In this document: positions 53,270 through 62,600 of the stretch, in pieces | How positions within the stretch are numbered: the stretch's first letter is position 1 | How the letters are laid out: every line of letters starts with the position of its first letter | Source: Dryocola clanedunensis subsp. sulfonylureivorans | GTDB taxonomy: Bacteria > Pseudomonadota > Gammaproteobacteria > Enterobacterales > Enterobacteriaceae | DNA length: 64,000 bases | Reading direction: 5' to 3' | Assembly: GCF_016756775.1 (NCBI RefSeq) | Contig: NZ_JAERMU010000001.1 | Span: 310,001-374,000, forward strand | Notes under the pieces: generated by a model | Database searches by the model: none | Told to the model about the DNA's origin: nothing | Seen by the model: the letters and a program-made list of their open reading frames with translations, nothing else | Position numbers and translations under genes: made by a program

Positions 53270-54142
53270 TCATACGTCTACCGGAAACCGCAGCCTGACG
53301 CTGAACACCTGGCTTTCTCCGGGGGCAAGCTGCCGCATTCCGCGTTTATGACCAGCCTGACCATCAAAGTCCGGCGCATCCGTCGTGCCTGCCAGCGGCT
53401 CAATGCACAACAGATCGGCGCCCGGCACGCCCCAGAGCGCCAGCCATTCCTGCACGGTGGTCTCCATGCTCAGTACGGTTTTTCCGTCCGACGAGCAAAC
53501 CTGGATAAATTGCTCCCGACTATCAGCAAAATAGACCGCACCGTCCGTGAAGCTGTCGGTTTGCAGAAGAAAAGCGTCCCGTGATGGCAGGTTTTCAGCG
53601 ACGGTGAGAGTACGCTGACGTGTGGGCAGAGGGCCTTTGACGCCGTCCCCTGCAAAACGTACCTGCCAGCCTTGCTCTGATGACAGCGGCAACGCAAACC
53701 CCGGATGCCAGCCAATGGAAAACCAGAACGGGGTATCGTCTTCATTCGTCACCTCCTGACTGAACAGCAGGCCATCATCCGTCAGTTCGACATGAAGCGT
53801 GACTCGCCAGTGCCAGGGCCAGACTGCAAATGTTGCTTCGCTGGCAGTCGCTTCCACAGTCAGGCAGTTTGCCGAGTGTTCAAGACAGCAAAACGTCTGC
53901 TGACGAAGAAAACCGTGTGCCGGCAACGGGTAAAACTGCGCCCCTTGCCAGATACCGTCATGGATCAGACGGCCAACAACGGGAAACAGCTGCGTGGCAG
54001 AGTTATTCCAGACCCCCTCCTGCGGCTGCCACATCCACTCTGTGCCGATAGCCTTGTCCCACAGGCTGCATAATTCGCCGCCCTGAGCCTGTACCGTTAC
54101 CCTGAAGCGGCAGTTTTCCAGATGCCAAACGTGACTTGCCAT
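53270..54142 (-). CDS. Aldose 1-epimerase family protein
   Basis: A 290-residue galactose-mutarotase-like beta-sandwich protein. Family landmarks are the N-terminal AQGGELCSLWDK, LFPVVGRL, PAHGFLRQQTF (catalytic His), FSIGWHPGFALPL (second His) and the late catalytic Glu in LLCIEPLAGTTDA. It resembles the YeaD/LacX subgroup more than GalM. It would interconvert anomers of the sugar released by the sulfatase, or of its phosphate. Gaps are 5 bp to the sulfatase upstream and 52 bp to the regulator downstream. Confidence 0.88.
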   Translation of the reverse strand: MASHVWHLENCRFRVTVQAQGGELCSLWDKAIGTEWMWQPQEGVWNNSATQLFPVVGRLIHDGIWQGAQFYPLPAHGFLRQQTFCCLEHSANCLTVEATASEATFAVWPWHWRVTLHVELTDDGLLFSQEVTNEDDTPFWFSIGWHPGFALPLSSEQGWQVRFAGDGVKGPLPTRQRTLTVAENLPSRDAFLLQTDSFTDGAVYFADSREQFIQVCSSDGKTVLSMETTVQEWLALWGVPGADLLCIEPLAGTTDAPDFDGQAGHKRGMRQLAPGESQVFSVRLRFPVDV

Positions 54143-54147
54143 AAGCC

Positions 54148-55908
54148 TTATTCCGTTCTCAGCAATAGACGAGCCTGGTAAACCAGCGCTTTATGTTTGT
54201 CACCTGTAAAGCAGCGGTCAATCAGGGTGAAAATATCGTTCTCAGTGAGCAGATGCCCCGACGGAAAATGCTGTTGCAGCGCGGCCAGCGTAATGCCCTG
54301 CTCCGCGGCGGCGCTGACGACAAAGCGCATCGCTTCTTCGACACCATGGTGTTCACACTGATAATCAAGCCCTTCCGGCAGCGTCAGGCTGGACCAGCGC
54401 TCAACAAAAGCCTGCTCGCGTTCAGGCGACAGCTCATCCAGCTCAAAGCGAGCGTAAAGTTCAGGTGGGGCATCATGCACCTGCATCATGCTTTTGATGG
54501 CCTGTGCATAACGATACGCACGCTCACCATCATGCAGGGCTTGCATCTGCTGGGGATCTGAATGCAGATCAAAGAGTTTGTCGCCAAAACGCCACGGGTT
54601 GAGATAACCGAACGCGGCCGGGATCTGCATGACCTGTGCTCCCTGAGTGAAATCAAACCCCGGATGGATACGAATGTCCTGAAGCTCGCTGACCTTAAAC
54701 ATGCTGTCAATACGGGTAGGCATCAGGGTGTATTCATACAGATTGCTTTTGCTTTCATCACGTGGGCAGCGCATGTAAACATAGTCGCCGTCGGTCACAT
54801 TGATGTGTCCCCCAAAGTAGCCGAACAATGCGTGTTCCCGTACCGGGGTGTCATTCTCCACTGCGGCCCGTAAGGGTTTCCCGGTCATGGACGGTGGGCG
54901 AGGAATATCAAAGTACTCCAGCAGAGTTGCCGGAATATCGACCGTCTGTGCCAGAGCACGGCGACGCACACCTTCTGCCTTACTGCGCGGATCGCGGATA
55001 AAGAACGGCGTGTTGGCAATCTCGTTATACACCGGCATGATGTTTTTGCCCCACCACTGGTGCTCGCCCAGCAGGAAACCGTGATCCGTACAGACGATAA
55101 ACAGGGTATCTTCCCAGAGGTTGAGGGCTTTGAGCTTGTCCATCACCTGGCCCAGATAGTCATCACACATGGTGATCAGCGCCTGGTAAAACTTCCGCAC
55201 CTTATCGTCATCCTTTCCCCCTGGCGCGCCACAGTAGTACGGCACCCAGCCGTCAAACTCACCGGGCTGACAACCGTACTGTGCCAGATATTTTTCCGGG
55301 ACAAAGAAAGGCTCATGAGGATCGAAACATTCGATTTGCAGGAACCAGTTGTCCTGATGCTGGTTGGTTTCCAGAAACTCCATGCCGGCGCTGATGGTGC
55401 GGTGTGTGAAATGCTCTTCCTGGGTCGGCATTGCAGCACGATTAATCAGGTCCTGAGTCATTCGTCCACTGCGCCGACGCAGAGTTTCCGCATCCTCCAT
55501 GCCCTGCCAGTTGATGGTGGGTTTCTCCACCTGCCCTTTCCAGCAGTCCCCTTCCTGGCCCCGGATGAACTCAAAGGTGGAATAGCGGGTGTGATAGGTA
55601 GCCCCGCCATCACGCCAGTAATGTTTATGGTCAGTGACCATATGGGTATGCACACCCGCCTGTTTCAGTGCCTGAAACGTAGAAAAATCAAACGGCTCCA
55701 GCGGTCCCCAGCTGCGGTGCAGGAAGTTGTAACGCCCGGTATGCAGCTCACGACGAGCGGGCATGCAGGGCATGCTGCCGACATAGAAACGATCAAACTG
55801 CGCCGACTCCTCTGCCAGTCGGGTAAAGTTTGGGGTAATGGCATCGCCTCCATAAGGGGCGAGATGGTTACGCGTCAGCGTATCAAACATCAGCATGACT
55901 GCTTTCAT
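54148..55908 (-). CDS. Cys-type arylsulfatase-family enzyme (YidJ-like)
   Basis: A 586-residue S1-type sulfatase. The modification motif is C48-M-P-A-R52 in GSMPCMPARRELHTGR, where Cys becomes formylglycine. Metal ligands are visible in MLMFDTLTRNH (Asp 9) and the late FIVCTDHGFLLGEHQWWGK block. There is no signal peptide, so it is cytoplasmic and would act on sugar sulfates after PTS import, like E. coli YidJ. The Cys-type site needs the radical SAM maturase encoded divergently at 57621. It lies 14 bp after the PTS gene. The substrate is probably a sulfated hexose or hexosamine phosphate, not determined. Confidence 0.92.
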   Translation of the reverse strand: MKAVMLMFDTLTRNHLAPYGGDAITPNFTRLAEESAQFDRFYVGSMPCMPARRELHTGRYNFLHRSWGPLEPFDFSTFQALKQAGVHTHMVTDHKHYWRDGGATYHTRYSTFEFIRGQEGDCWKGQVEKPTINWQGMEDAETLRRRSGRMTQDLINRAAMPTQEEHFTHRTISAGMEFLETNQHQDNWFLQIECFDPHEPFFVPEKYLAQYGCQPGEFDGWVPYYCGAPGGKDDDKVRKFYQALITMCDDYLGQVMDKLKALNLWEDTLFIVCTDHGFLLGEHQWWGKNIMPVYNEIANTPFFIRDPRSKAEGVRRRALAQTVDIPATLLEYFDIPRPPSMTGKPLRAAVENDTPVREHALFGYFGGHINVTDGDYVYMRCPRDESKSNLYEYTLMPTRIDSMFKVSELQDIRIHPGFDFTQGAQVMQIPAAFGYLNPWRFGDKLFDLHSDPQQMQALHDGERAYRYAQAIKSMMQVHDAPPELYARFELDELSPEREQAFVERWSSLTLPEGLDYQCEHHGVEEAMRFVVSAAAEQGITLAALQQHFPSGHLLTENDIFTLIDRCFTGDKHKALVYQARLLLRTE

Positions 55909-55922
55909 AAGACGTCTCTTCT

Positions 55923-57464
55923 TTATGAACCGATAAATTCTTCAACTTCGTTTTTGATCAGTGTGACATGGGGACCGTAGACCACCTGAACCCCCTCCCC
56001 GCGGATAAATGCACCACGGCTGCCGAGCTGTTTGAAATCATCTATTTTGACATTCAGAGGATTTTTAACCGTGATGCGCAGGCGGGTGGCGCAGCAGTCC
56101 ACGTCGACAATATTGTTCGTTCCCCCCAGGGCTTCAACGATGCCTGCGGCACGTTCATTTCCAACCAGCGTGTTCTCTACGGGGGCGTCATCGTTTTCAT
56201 CTTCACGCCCCGGCGTTTTTAGCTGGCGCCATTTGATCAGGGAACGGAAAGAGAAGTAGTACAGACAGAACATCACCACGCCCAGCGGCAGCATCAACAC
56301 CCAGTTAGTTTTGGCATTGCCCTGAAGCACGCCGAATAACAGGAAGTCGATAAGGCCACCGGAGAAAGTCTGCCCAACGGTGATTTGCAGGATATGGGTC
56401 ATCATGAAGGCCACGCCGGTCAAGACGATATGCACGCCGTACAACAGCGGCGCGCAAAACATGAAGGCAAACTCCAGCGGCTCGGTAATTCCGGTGACAA
56501 AGGCGGTCAGCGCTGCGGACAGCATCAGGCTGGCCACTTTTTTGCGGTTTTCAGGACGAGCTGAATGATAAATAGCCAGCGCGGCACCAGGCAGACCAAA
56601 CATAAAGTCAGCGAAGCGACCCGCCATAAAACGTGACACGCCGATGTAGTACTGAGTCACGGAAGGATCCGCGAGCTGGGCAAAGAAAATTTTCTGCGTC
56701 CCCTGGACCAGATGCCCGTTAACGACGGCTTCTCCCCCTACGCTGGTCAGCCAGAATGGCAGGTAGAAGAGATGATGCAGACCAAGCGGGATAAGGCATT
56801 TCAGGATCATGCCGTAGACGAAGGTGCCGATATAACCCGTACTTTCGACCAGCCCGCCCAGATGCGTGATGCCAGCCTGAATATGCGGCCATACCCAGAA
56901 CAGCGCCACGCCGAGGAAAATGGCAAAAAAGGAGCTGACAATCGGCACGAAACGGGACCCGCTAAAGAAAGCCAGCAGGTTCGGCAATTCCGTTTTACCA
57001 AATCGTTTATGCACCCAGAATGCCAGCAGGCCGCTCATGATGCCCCCCATCACCCCGGTTTGTAATGTGGTGATACCCATGACGCTGGCCTGCCCGGCAG
57101 CGGCAAGATTTTCGGTTGCCAGCTCACCTGAAAGCAGTAATGAAGCATTGATCGCTTTATTCATCACGATAAAGCACAGCACGGCGGCAAGCCCCGCCGT
57201 TCCCTTGTCGCTGCGTGCCATGCCAACGGCAATCCCCACCGCAAACAACAGCGCCAGGTTGTCAAAAACCACGCTGCCGCAAAGCTTCATCACGGTAAAG
57301 ATGGCCTGAACCGTATGGTTATCCAGTACAGGATAAGTTGATATGGTGACCGGATTAGTGAATACGCCGCCAAATCCCAGCAGCAAACCGGCTGCTGGCA
57401 GGACAGCAATCGGTAGCATAAAAGATTTTCCCAGATTTTGTGCTCCGGCAAATAATTTGCTCAT
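55923..57464 (-). CDS. PTS EIICB permease, glucose/maltose/N-acetylglucosamine family
   Basis: A 513-residue sugar permease with IIC first and IIB second. The IIC domain (residues 1-400) begins GAQNLGKSFMLPIAVLPAAG and has the substrate motif FVTGITEPLEFAFMF. The IIB domain (about 435-513) has the phosphorylated cysteine in VDVDCCATRLRITV. There is no IIA domain, so it presumably uses Crr (EIIA-Glc). Layout and length are like MalX or GlvCB-type transporters. First gene of the six-gene sulfatase operon. It would bring in and phosphorylate the sulfated sugar or its glycoside. Confidence 0.92.
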   Translation of the reverse strand: MSKLFAGAQNLGKSFMLPIAVLPAAGLLLGFGGVFTNPVTISTYPVLDNHTVQAIFTVMKLCGSVVFDNLALLFAVGIAVGMARSDKGTAGLAAVLCFIVMNKAINASLLLSGELATENLAAAGQASVMGITTLQTGVMGGIMSGLLAFWVHKRFGKTELPNLLAFFSGSRFVPIVSSFFAIFLGVALFWVWPHIQAGITHLGGLVESTGYIGTFVYGMILKCLIPLGLHHLFYLPFWLTSVGGEAVVNGHLVQGTQKIFFAQLADPSVTQYYIGVSRFMAGRFADFMFGLPGAALAIYHSARPENRKKVASLMLSAALTAFVTGITEPLEFAFMFCAPLLYGVHIVLTGVAFMMTHILQITVGQTFSGGLIDFLLFGVLQGNAKTNWVLMLPLGVVMFCLYYFSFRSLIKWRQLKTPGREDENDDAPVENTLVGNERAAGIVEALGGTNNIVDVDCCATRLRITVKNPLNVKIDDFKQLGSRGAFIRGEGVQVVYGPHVTLIKNEVEEFIGS

Positions 57465-57620
57465 ACAAGCCCCTGATGTTGGTGTTATGAAGTTTATATT
57501 TCATGTTATAGTCAAATCAACGAAAACTATGTTTCGATCCTTTGCGCTCAATGTCAAAACGCAGTGATAAAAAAGTGAGCAATGTCACTAAACTTAACAG
57601 GTGTATACCCTGGAGGGAGT
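57465..57620. promoter_or_regulatory. Divergent promoter region with two operator-like inverted repeats
   Basis: ATGAA-GTTTATAT-TTCAT (57487-57504) and CGAAA-ACTATG-TTTCG (57521-57536) are symmetrical repeats between the PTS operon and the maturase gene. They are candidate sites for the RpiR regulator. No -35/-10 pair could be fixed with confidence. Confidence 0.5.
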
Positions 57621-58838
57621 ATGAAGCGACCCTTTCATCTGATGGCCAAACCGGTCAGCTACCAATGCAACATAGCCTGTGACTACTGTTTCTATCTGGA
57701 AAAAGACCAGGGCACGTTGAAACCCCGGAAAGCCGAAAGACATATGGATGACGCCACGCTTGAGAGCTATGTGCGCCAGTACATTGCAGCAAATCCGGGG
57801 CAGGAAATTGAATTTACCTGGCAAGGCGGTGAACCGACTCTCGCGGGTCTGGCGTTCTATGAAAAGGCTCTGCAGTTCCAGCACAAACACGCTCAGGGCA
57901 AACGTATAAGCAACAGTATTCAGACCAACGGTGTACTGATCGATGAGGCGTGGGCCGCTTTTCTTGCGAAACATAACTTTCTGGTGGGGCTGTCCATTGA
58001 TGGGCCGTCATGGCTGCATGACCGCTATCGTAAAACCCGTAGCCAACAGTCCGTCTTCGACAAAGTGGTACGAGCAATGACGCTGCTGAAGCAGCATCGG
58101 GTGGAGGTGAATGTTTTAACGGTCGTCAACAACGTGACCGCAGAACACCCGCTTGAAATTTATCAGTTTCTGACACGTGAACTGGGCGCGGAATATGTCC
58201 AGTTCATTCCTGCGGTTGAGCAAAGGCCCCTGAACGAAAAATATGGCGAGCTGCTTTATCCCCAGTCGCTGTCGGGAAGTTCTGTCACTGAATGGTCGGT
58301 ATCCGGCGAACAATGGGGAGCTTTTATTAACACCGTATTCGATGAATGGGTTCGTCATGATGTTGGCCGGGTCTATATCCAGCTGTTCGACAGCGCGCTT
58401 GCCGCCTGGCTCGGTGAGAAACCCTCGCTGTGTGTGATGCAGTCATCCTGCGGTTTCGGGCTGGTTGTTGAGCAAAACGGGGACGTTTACAGCTGTGACC
58501 ATTATGTCTACCCGGAGCATAAACTGGGTAATCTTCGTCGCGACAGCCTGGAAAAAATGGCCAACAGCAAACAGCAGCGAAAGTTCGGGCTGGCTAAAAA
58601 CAAGGTGTCAGGCGAGTGCGAACGTTGTGAATGGCGTTTTGCCTGTCATGGGGGCTGCCCAAAACATCGTATCCATAAAACGGGAGAGCGCTGGCATAAC
58701 CATCTTTGCGCAGGGTATAAGGCCATGTTCAGCCATATGGATCCTTATATGCGCTATATGGCGGAGCAAATACGACAGCGTCAGCCTCCGGCCAGCATTA
58801 TGACAGTGGCGGCAAATATTGCGGGGCAGCATCGCTGA
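57621..58838 (+). CDS. Anaerobic sulfatase-maturing enzyme (radical SAM)
   Basis: A 405-residue radical SAM enzyme that oxidises the active-site Cys of sulfatases to formylglycine. The SAM cluster motif is C16-NIA-C20-DY-C23 followed by FYLEK. The C-terminal SPASM clusters use cysteines in SCGFGLVVEQNGDVYSCDHY, and ECERCEWRFACHGGCPKHR. FTWQGGEPTLAG and SIQTNG are family motifs. The ATG at 57621 follows GGAGGGAG. It is divergent from the operon holding its likely partner, the Cys-type sulfatase, which makes the assignment strong. It works without oxygen. Confidence 0.95.
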   Translation: MKRPFHLMAKPVSYQCNIACDYCFYLEKDQGTLKPRKAERHMDDATLESYVRQYIAANPGQEIEFTWQGGEPTLAGLAFYEKALQFQHKHAQGKRISNSIQTNGVLIDEAWAAFLAKHNFLVGLSIDGPSWLHDRYRKTRSQQSVFDKVVRAMTLLKQHRVEVNVLTVVNNVTAEHPLEIYQFLTRELGAEYVQFIPAVEQRPLNEKYGELLYPQSLSGSSVTEWSVSGEQWGAFINTVFDEWVRHDVGRVYIQLFDSALAAWLGEKPSLCVMQSSCGFGLVVEQNGDVYSCDHYVYPEHKLGNLRRDSLEKMANSKQQRKFGLAKNKVSGECERCEWRFACHGGCPKHRIHKTGERWHNHLCAGYKAMFSHMDPYMRYMAEQIRQRQPPASIMTVAANIAGQHR

Positions 58839-58935
58839 TCCGCTAATATTCAAAAGAGATTCTCCTGACAAAGCAAAAGAATATACGGGGCACGGATTTA
58901 CCGTTTAACCACCAGGCCATGGACGGCAACAAAAC

Positions 58936-59619
58936 CTATTCCCTTTGGCTGGCTGGACTGGCGTAGAGCGCTGTGTATACGCATCCCTTTTCAAACAGAT
59001 ACTCCCCGCGCCAGACGCCCCCCGCAACCTGACAATAAAATTGCCTTAGCTCAGATGACAGAGCTACGAGCCTGATGCCGTGAAAATCTCGCATGGGGTG
59101 GCGACGGGATAATGCCTTGTACACGCTCTCCTTTGCCGAAAACGCCAGGGTTAGCGCGGCATGAAAAGCCAGCGGCAAGCCCTTTAAATATCGATATTCT
59201 TCGGCGTCGAGGATGGCCGGATGTAAAACCTCCGCCTCTTCCGGGGCAATCAGGTTTTCAACGTCGATGCCGATGCTCGCCGCCACTGGCGAGGCGACTG
59301 TGGCGCAGAGTGCGATCTTATCCGTATGGCTGATAGATCCATATACGCCCGGCGGCCAGAGCGGAACGCCTTGTTCGTTAGCCAATAAAGGCGCTTTGCC
59401 GCAGCCGTTTTTAAGTAGCTGCTGCTGAGCCAGCCAGCGTCCCGCCAGATATTCAGCCCGGCGTGACTTTGCGGCATGGCGCAACGCGTCAGGGAAAGTG
59501 ATGCCATAAAAATCAAAAAGGTTGTCATCGTAGTGCGCGAGCTGAAAAGCGCAGCGTGCAACGGCGACCGGCAGCAACCGCAGCGAAATGGGGAATAATG
59601 GTTGAATAAAATTTGTCAT
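58936..59619 (-). CDS. 4'-phosphopantetheinyl transferase (Sfp/EntD type)
   Basis: A 227-residue enzyme that attaches the phosphopantetheine arm to carrier-protein domains. The family motifs are GSISHTDKIAL, GIDVENLIAPEEA (Asp/Glu magnesium ligands) and FSAKESVYKALSRR (W/F-x-x-KE-x-x-K). It lies 63 bp downstream of the NRPS on the same strand, so it is the probable activator of that synthetase's T domain. It is distinct from EntD of the enterobactin cluster by context. The RBS is weak, and a hairpin lies in the gap. Confidence 0.93.
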   Translation of the reverse strand: MTNFIQPLFPISLRLLPVAVARCAFQLAHYDDNLFDFYGITFPDALRHAAKSRRAEYLAGRWLAQQQLLKNGCGKAPLLANEQGVPLWPPGVYGSISHTDKIALCATVASPVAASIGIDVENLIAPEEAEVLHPAILDAEEYRYLKGLPLAFHAALTLAFSAKESVYKALSRRHPMRDFHGIRLVALSSELRQFYCQVAGGVWRGEYLFEKGCVYTALYASPASQRE

Positions 59620-59635
59620 CGCACGCCTGTCAATA

Positions 59636-59653
59636 CTGGCCCGTTCGGGCCAG
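59636..59653. other. Intercistronic hairpin between NRPS and PPTase genes
   Basis: CTGGCCCG-TT-CGGGCCAG is a perfect 8-bp stem, and a second copy of CGGGCCAG follows at 59656-59663, allowing an alternative fold. There is no T-run. It might tune expression of the transferase. Confidence 0.5.
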
Positions 59654-59682
59654 CTCGGGCCAGTTTGAAAGAGAAAGAGGCG

Positions 59683-62600
59683 TTACGCCTCCGAAGATGC
59701 CAGCGTCTCAGGCGTTAAAAAACCGCACCCGAACCAGTACTTCCGGTATCTGGCGATCAGCTGCTCTGCGTCTATAGCCCCAAATTTCTCGGCCACCAGC
59801 GCGTGTTCAATCTGCATGCGTGGGTAAGTTTTCGCCTCGAGATAAAAGGACTTAAAGGGATAAAGCGCATTGTCGCTGTCCACGCCGGGCACCCACTCTT
59901 GCGCCCAAACCTCTCCGCTGACGAAGCGGATTGCCTGCTCGCCGCCTGCAATGGTTGACAACAGTTTCTTCCACGGCACGGCGGAGAGATAGCCCAGATT
60001 AATGGCCTGTTGGTCATGCTCCCCCAGCAGGCTTTCACCCACCAGCAGGCTCGCCAGGCAGTCCACGGGGCTGATATCCAGCTCGTAGTTTTTCCACTCC
60101 GGCGCCACGCCCATTTGCAGGCAGCCCTTAATCAGGTTCAGCGTGTGGTTGGTTTCCACATTCGAGATCCCGTTGCGGACGGAACCGGTGATGTTGCCCA
60201 TGCGGAAAATAGCGCCGTGCAGCCCGCTGTCAAAGGCCTGCTTCACCAGCTGCTCACTGGCCCATTTCCCCTGCACGTAGCCATTTGCCACCGGAGGCGC
60301 AGCCGCAAGCGCTCTTTCCAGAATGCACGTGCCCTCGGCTGCTGCTGCTGAAAGCGTGGAGACGTAGAAGAAATGCTTTGGGCGTCCGAATGTACAAAGT
60401 TCCAGCAGCCGGCGGGTGCTCTCTACATTGGCGGCACGCAAAGTGGTGTAACTGTGTAAGTGGTTAACCCATGCCCCGCAGTGGTAAATCGCATCGATAC
60501 TTTCCCCTAAGGCTTCCCACACGACGCCGTTCATACCAAAACAAGGCGCATCAAGGTCGCCGCACAGCGCGCTAATTCGCGACGTATCGAGGCTCAGCTG
60601 GTACAAATCAGCGGCCTCAAGCAGCCGTTGCAGCCCATCCTTCCCTCTGACAAGACAGTGGATAATGGCTTCAGGCCGCTGACGCTGTAGCTCTGCCAGC
60701 AGATGAATGCCAAGGAAGCCGCTTGCGCCGGTCAGCAGGATCTTTTCAAACTGCCTGCTACCGGCGCTCAGACAGGTCATTGCCAGCGGCGCGACGTCAC
60801 GGGCAATCAGCTGCGCCTCTTCTTCCTCGTTGTCCTTCATATTTCCTTCGAGGTTTGCCGCCAGCTCCGCCAGTGAACGGCTGCGGAAAACCGCGGCGAC
60901 CGGGACAGATTTCCCCATCCTTTTCTGGATAAGATCTGTCATTTTGATCACCAGCAGGGAATGACCGCCGATAGTGAAGAAATTATCCTCCCGCGCGCAG
61001 GGGCGGTCTGTTTTCAGCAGCTGTTGCCAGATAAGCGCCAGCTGCTGCTCAGTTTCGCCCTCGGGTGGCGTCCCCTCTTTAATCGCGGCCGCAAAATCGA
61101 TAGCCGGAAGCTGTGCTTTATCGACTTTGCCGTTTGCCGTTAGCGGGATTTTGTTGACCGTTTGCAGCGCTGCCGGAACCATATAAGCAGGCGCAACGGC
61201 CGCAAAGGCGCTGAGAATTTCCGCCGCCTGAAGCTCGCTGACGCACCAGGCCGCAAGCTGCTTCTGCCCCTGATGTTCTATGGCGAGCACCACGGCCTGC
61301 CTGATCCCTTCAAGCTGACATAACAAGTGTTCCACTTCACCCGGCTCAAGACGGTAGCCGCGGATTTTAACCTGATTATCTCCTCGCCCCACGAACGCCA
61401 GCACCCCATCGCGTTTCCACAACACCCGGTCACCGGTTTTGTACATTTTCGGCGTGGCGGGCGTTTGCTGATGCGTTTGCTCATAAAACGGGTTATCAAC
61501 GAAGGCCTCACTGGTTTTGTCCGCTTTGTTAAGATACCCCCCTGCCAGCCCTGCTCCAGAAGTGTAAAGCTCGCCAATAGCGCCAGGCGGTAGCAGACGC
61601 TGCCGGGCATCCAGCACGTAACAGGTCGTACCCGAAATGCTGCTGCCAATAGGGATGCTTGCGCCCAGACCGTCTTCTCGCCTGATGGGATACAAGGTGG
61701 TGAAGGTGGTGTTCTCGGTCGGGCCATAGCCGTTCCAGATCTGTGCAGGCGGGGTAGCCGATGAGAGCACGGCATTCACGAGCGAGGGTGACAACGCATC
61801 GCCGCCAATCAGCAGATTCCGTAGTCCGGCAAACGCATTGGGGTTGTCGGCGGCGAGCTGATTGAACAGGGCAACCGTAAACCAGGCGTCGGTGACACCT
61901 TGCTCGGCCAGCGTCCGCTGGAGTTGTTCAGTGTCGATGACGGTTTCGTAAGGAATGACTTCTATCTGCGCGCCGTTGAGCAACGCTCCCCAGATTTCAA
62001 ACGTCGAAGCATCAAACGCAATATTGCCTGCCTGAGCGACAACAGCATCCGCCGCTATCTGCAATGGCTCTGAATTGACCACCAGACGGGTGACTCCCTG
62101 CTGGAGCACCTTCACGCCTTTAGGTTCGCCCGTCGAGCCAGAGGTGTACATCACGTAGGCTTCATCGTCAGCATGATGGACAACAGGCCGCCTTTGCGCG
62201 CTCTTCAAATAAAGAGCATCCAGCGCGATTTCAGGGCAAATGTTCTGCCGCCCCGCTGTGCCGCCGTTAACGATCAGGCAGTCTGCCGCGCTGTCGCTCA
62301 GCATGTAGCACAGCCGGTCATTCGGATGCGAGGGATCGAAAGGCACGTAGGCAGCGCCAGTTTTGAGGATCGCCAGCATGGTCACCACCGTCTCGATCCC
62401 GCGGTCAAAAGCAAAGGCGATTCGTTTTCCTTTCAGCTCCCCCCGCTGCGCCTGAAGCCCGGCGGCGAGCTGGTCGGCGCGCCGATCGAGTGCAGAGTAA
62501 GTCAGACTTTGCGACCGGCAGCGAACGGCGAGTTTATCTGGCGCCAGGCGGAGCTGGCGATCGAACAGCGGCAAGATGGCCTGTAGTGGCTTCTGCATCC

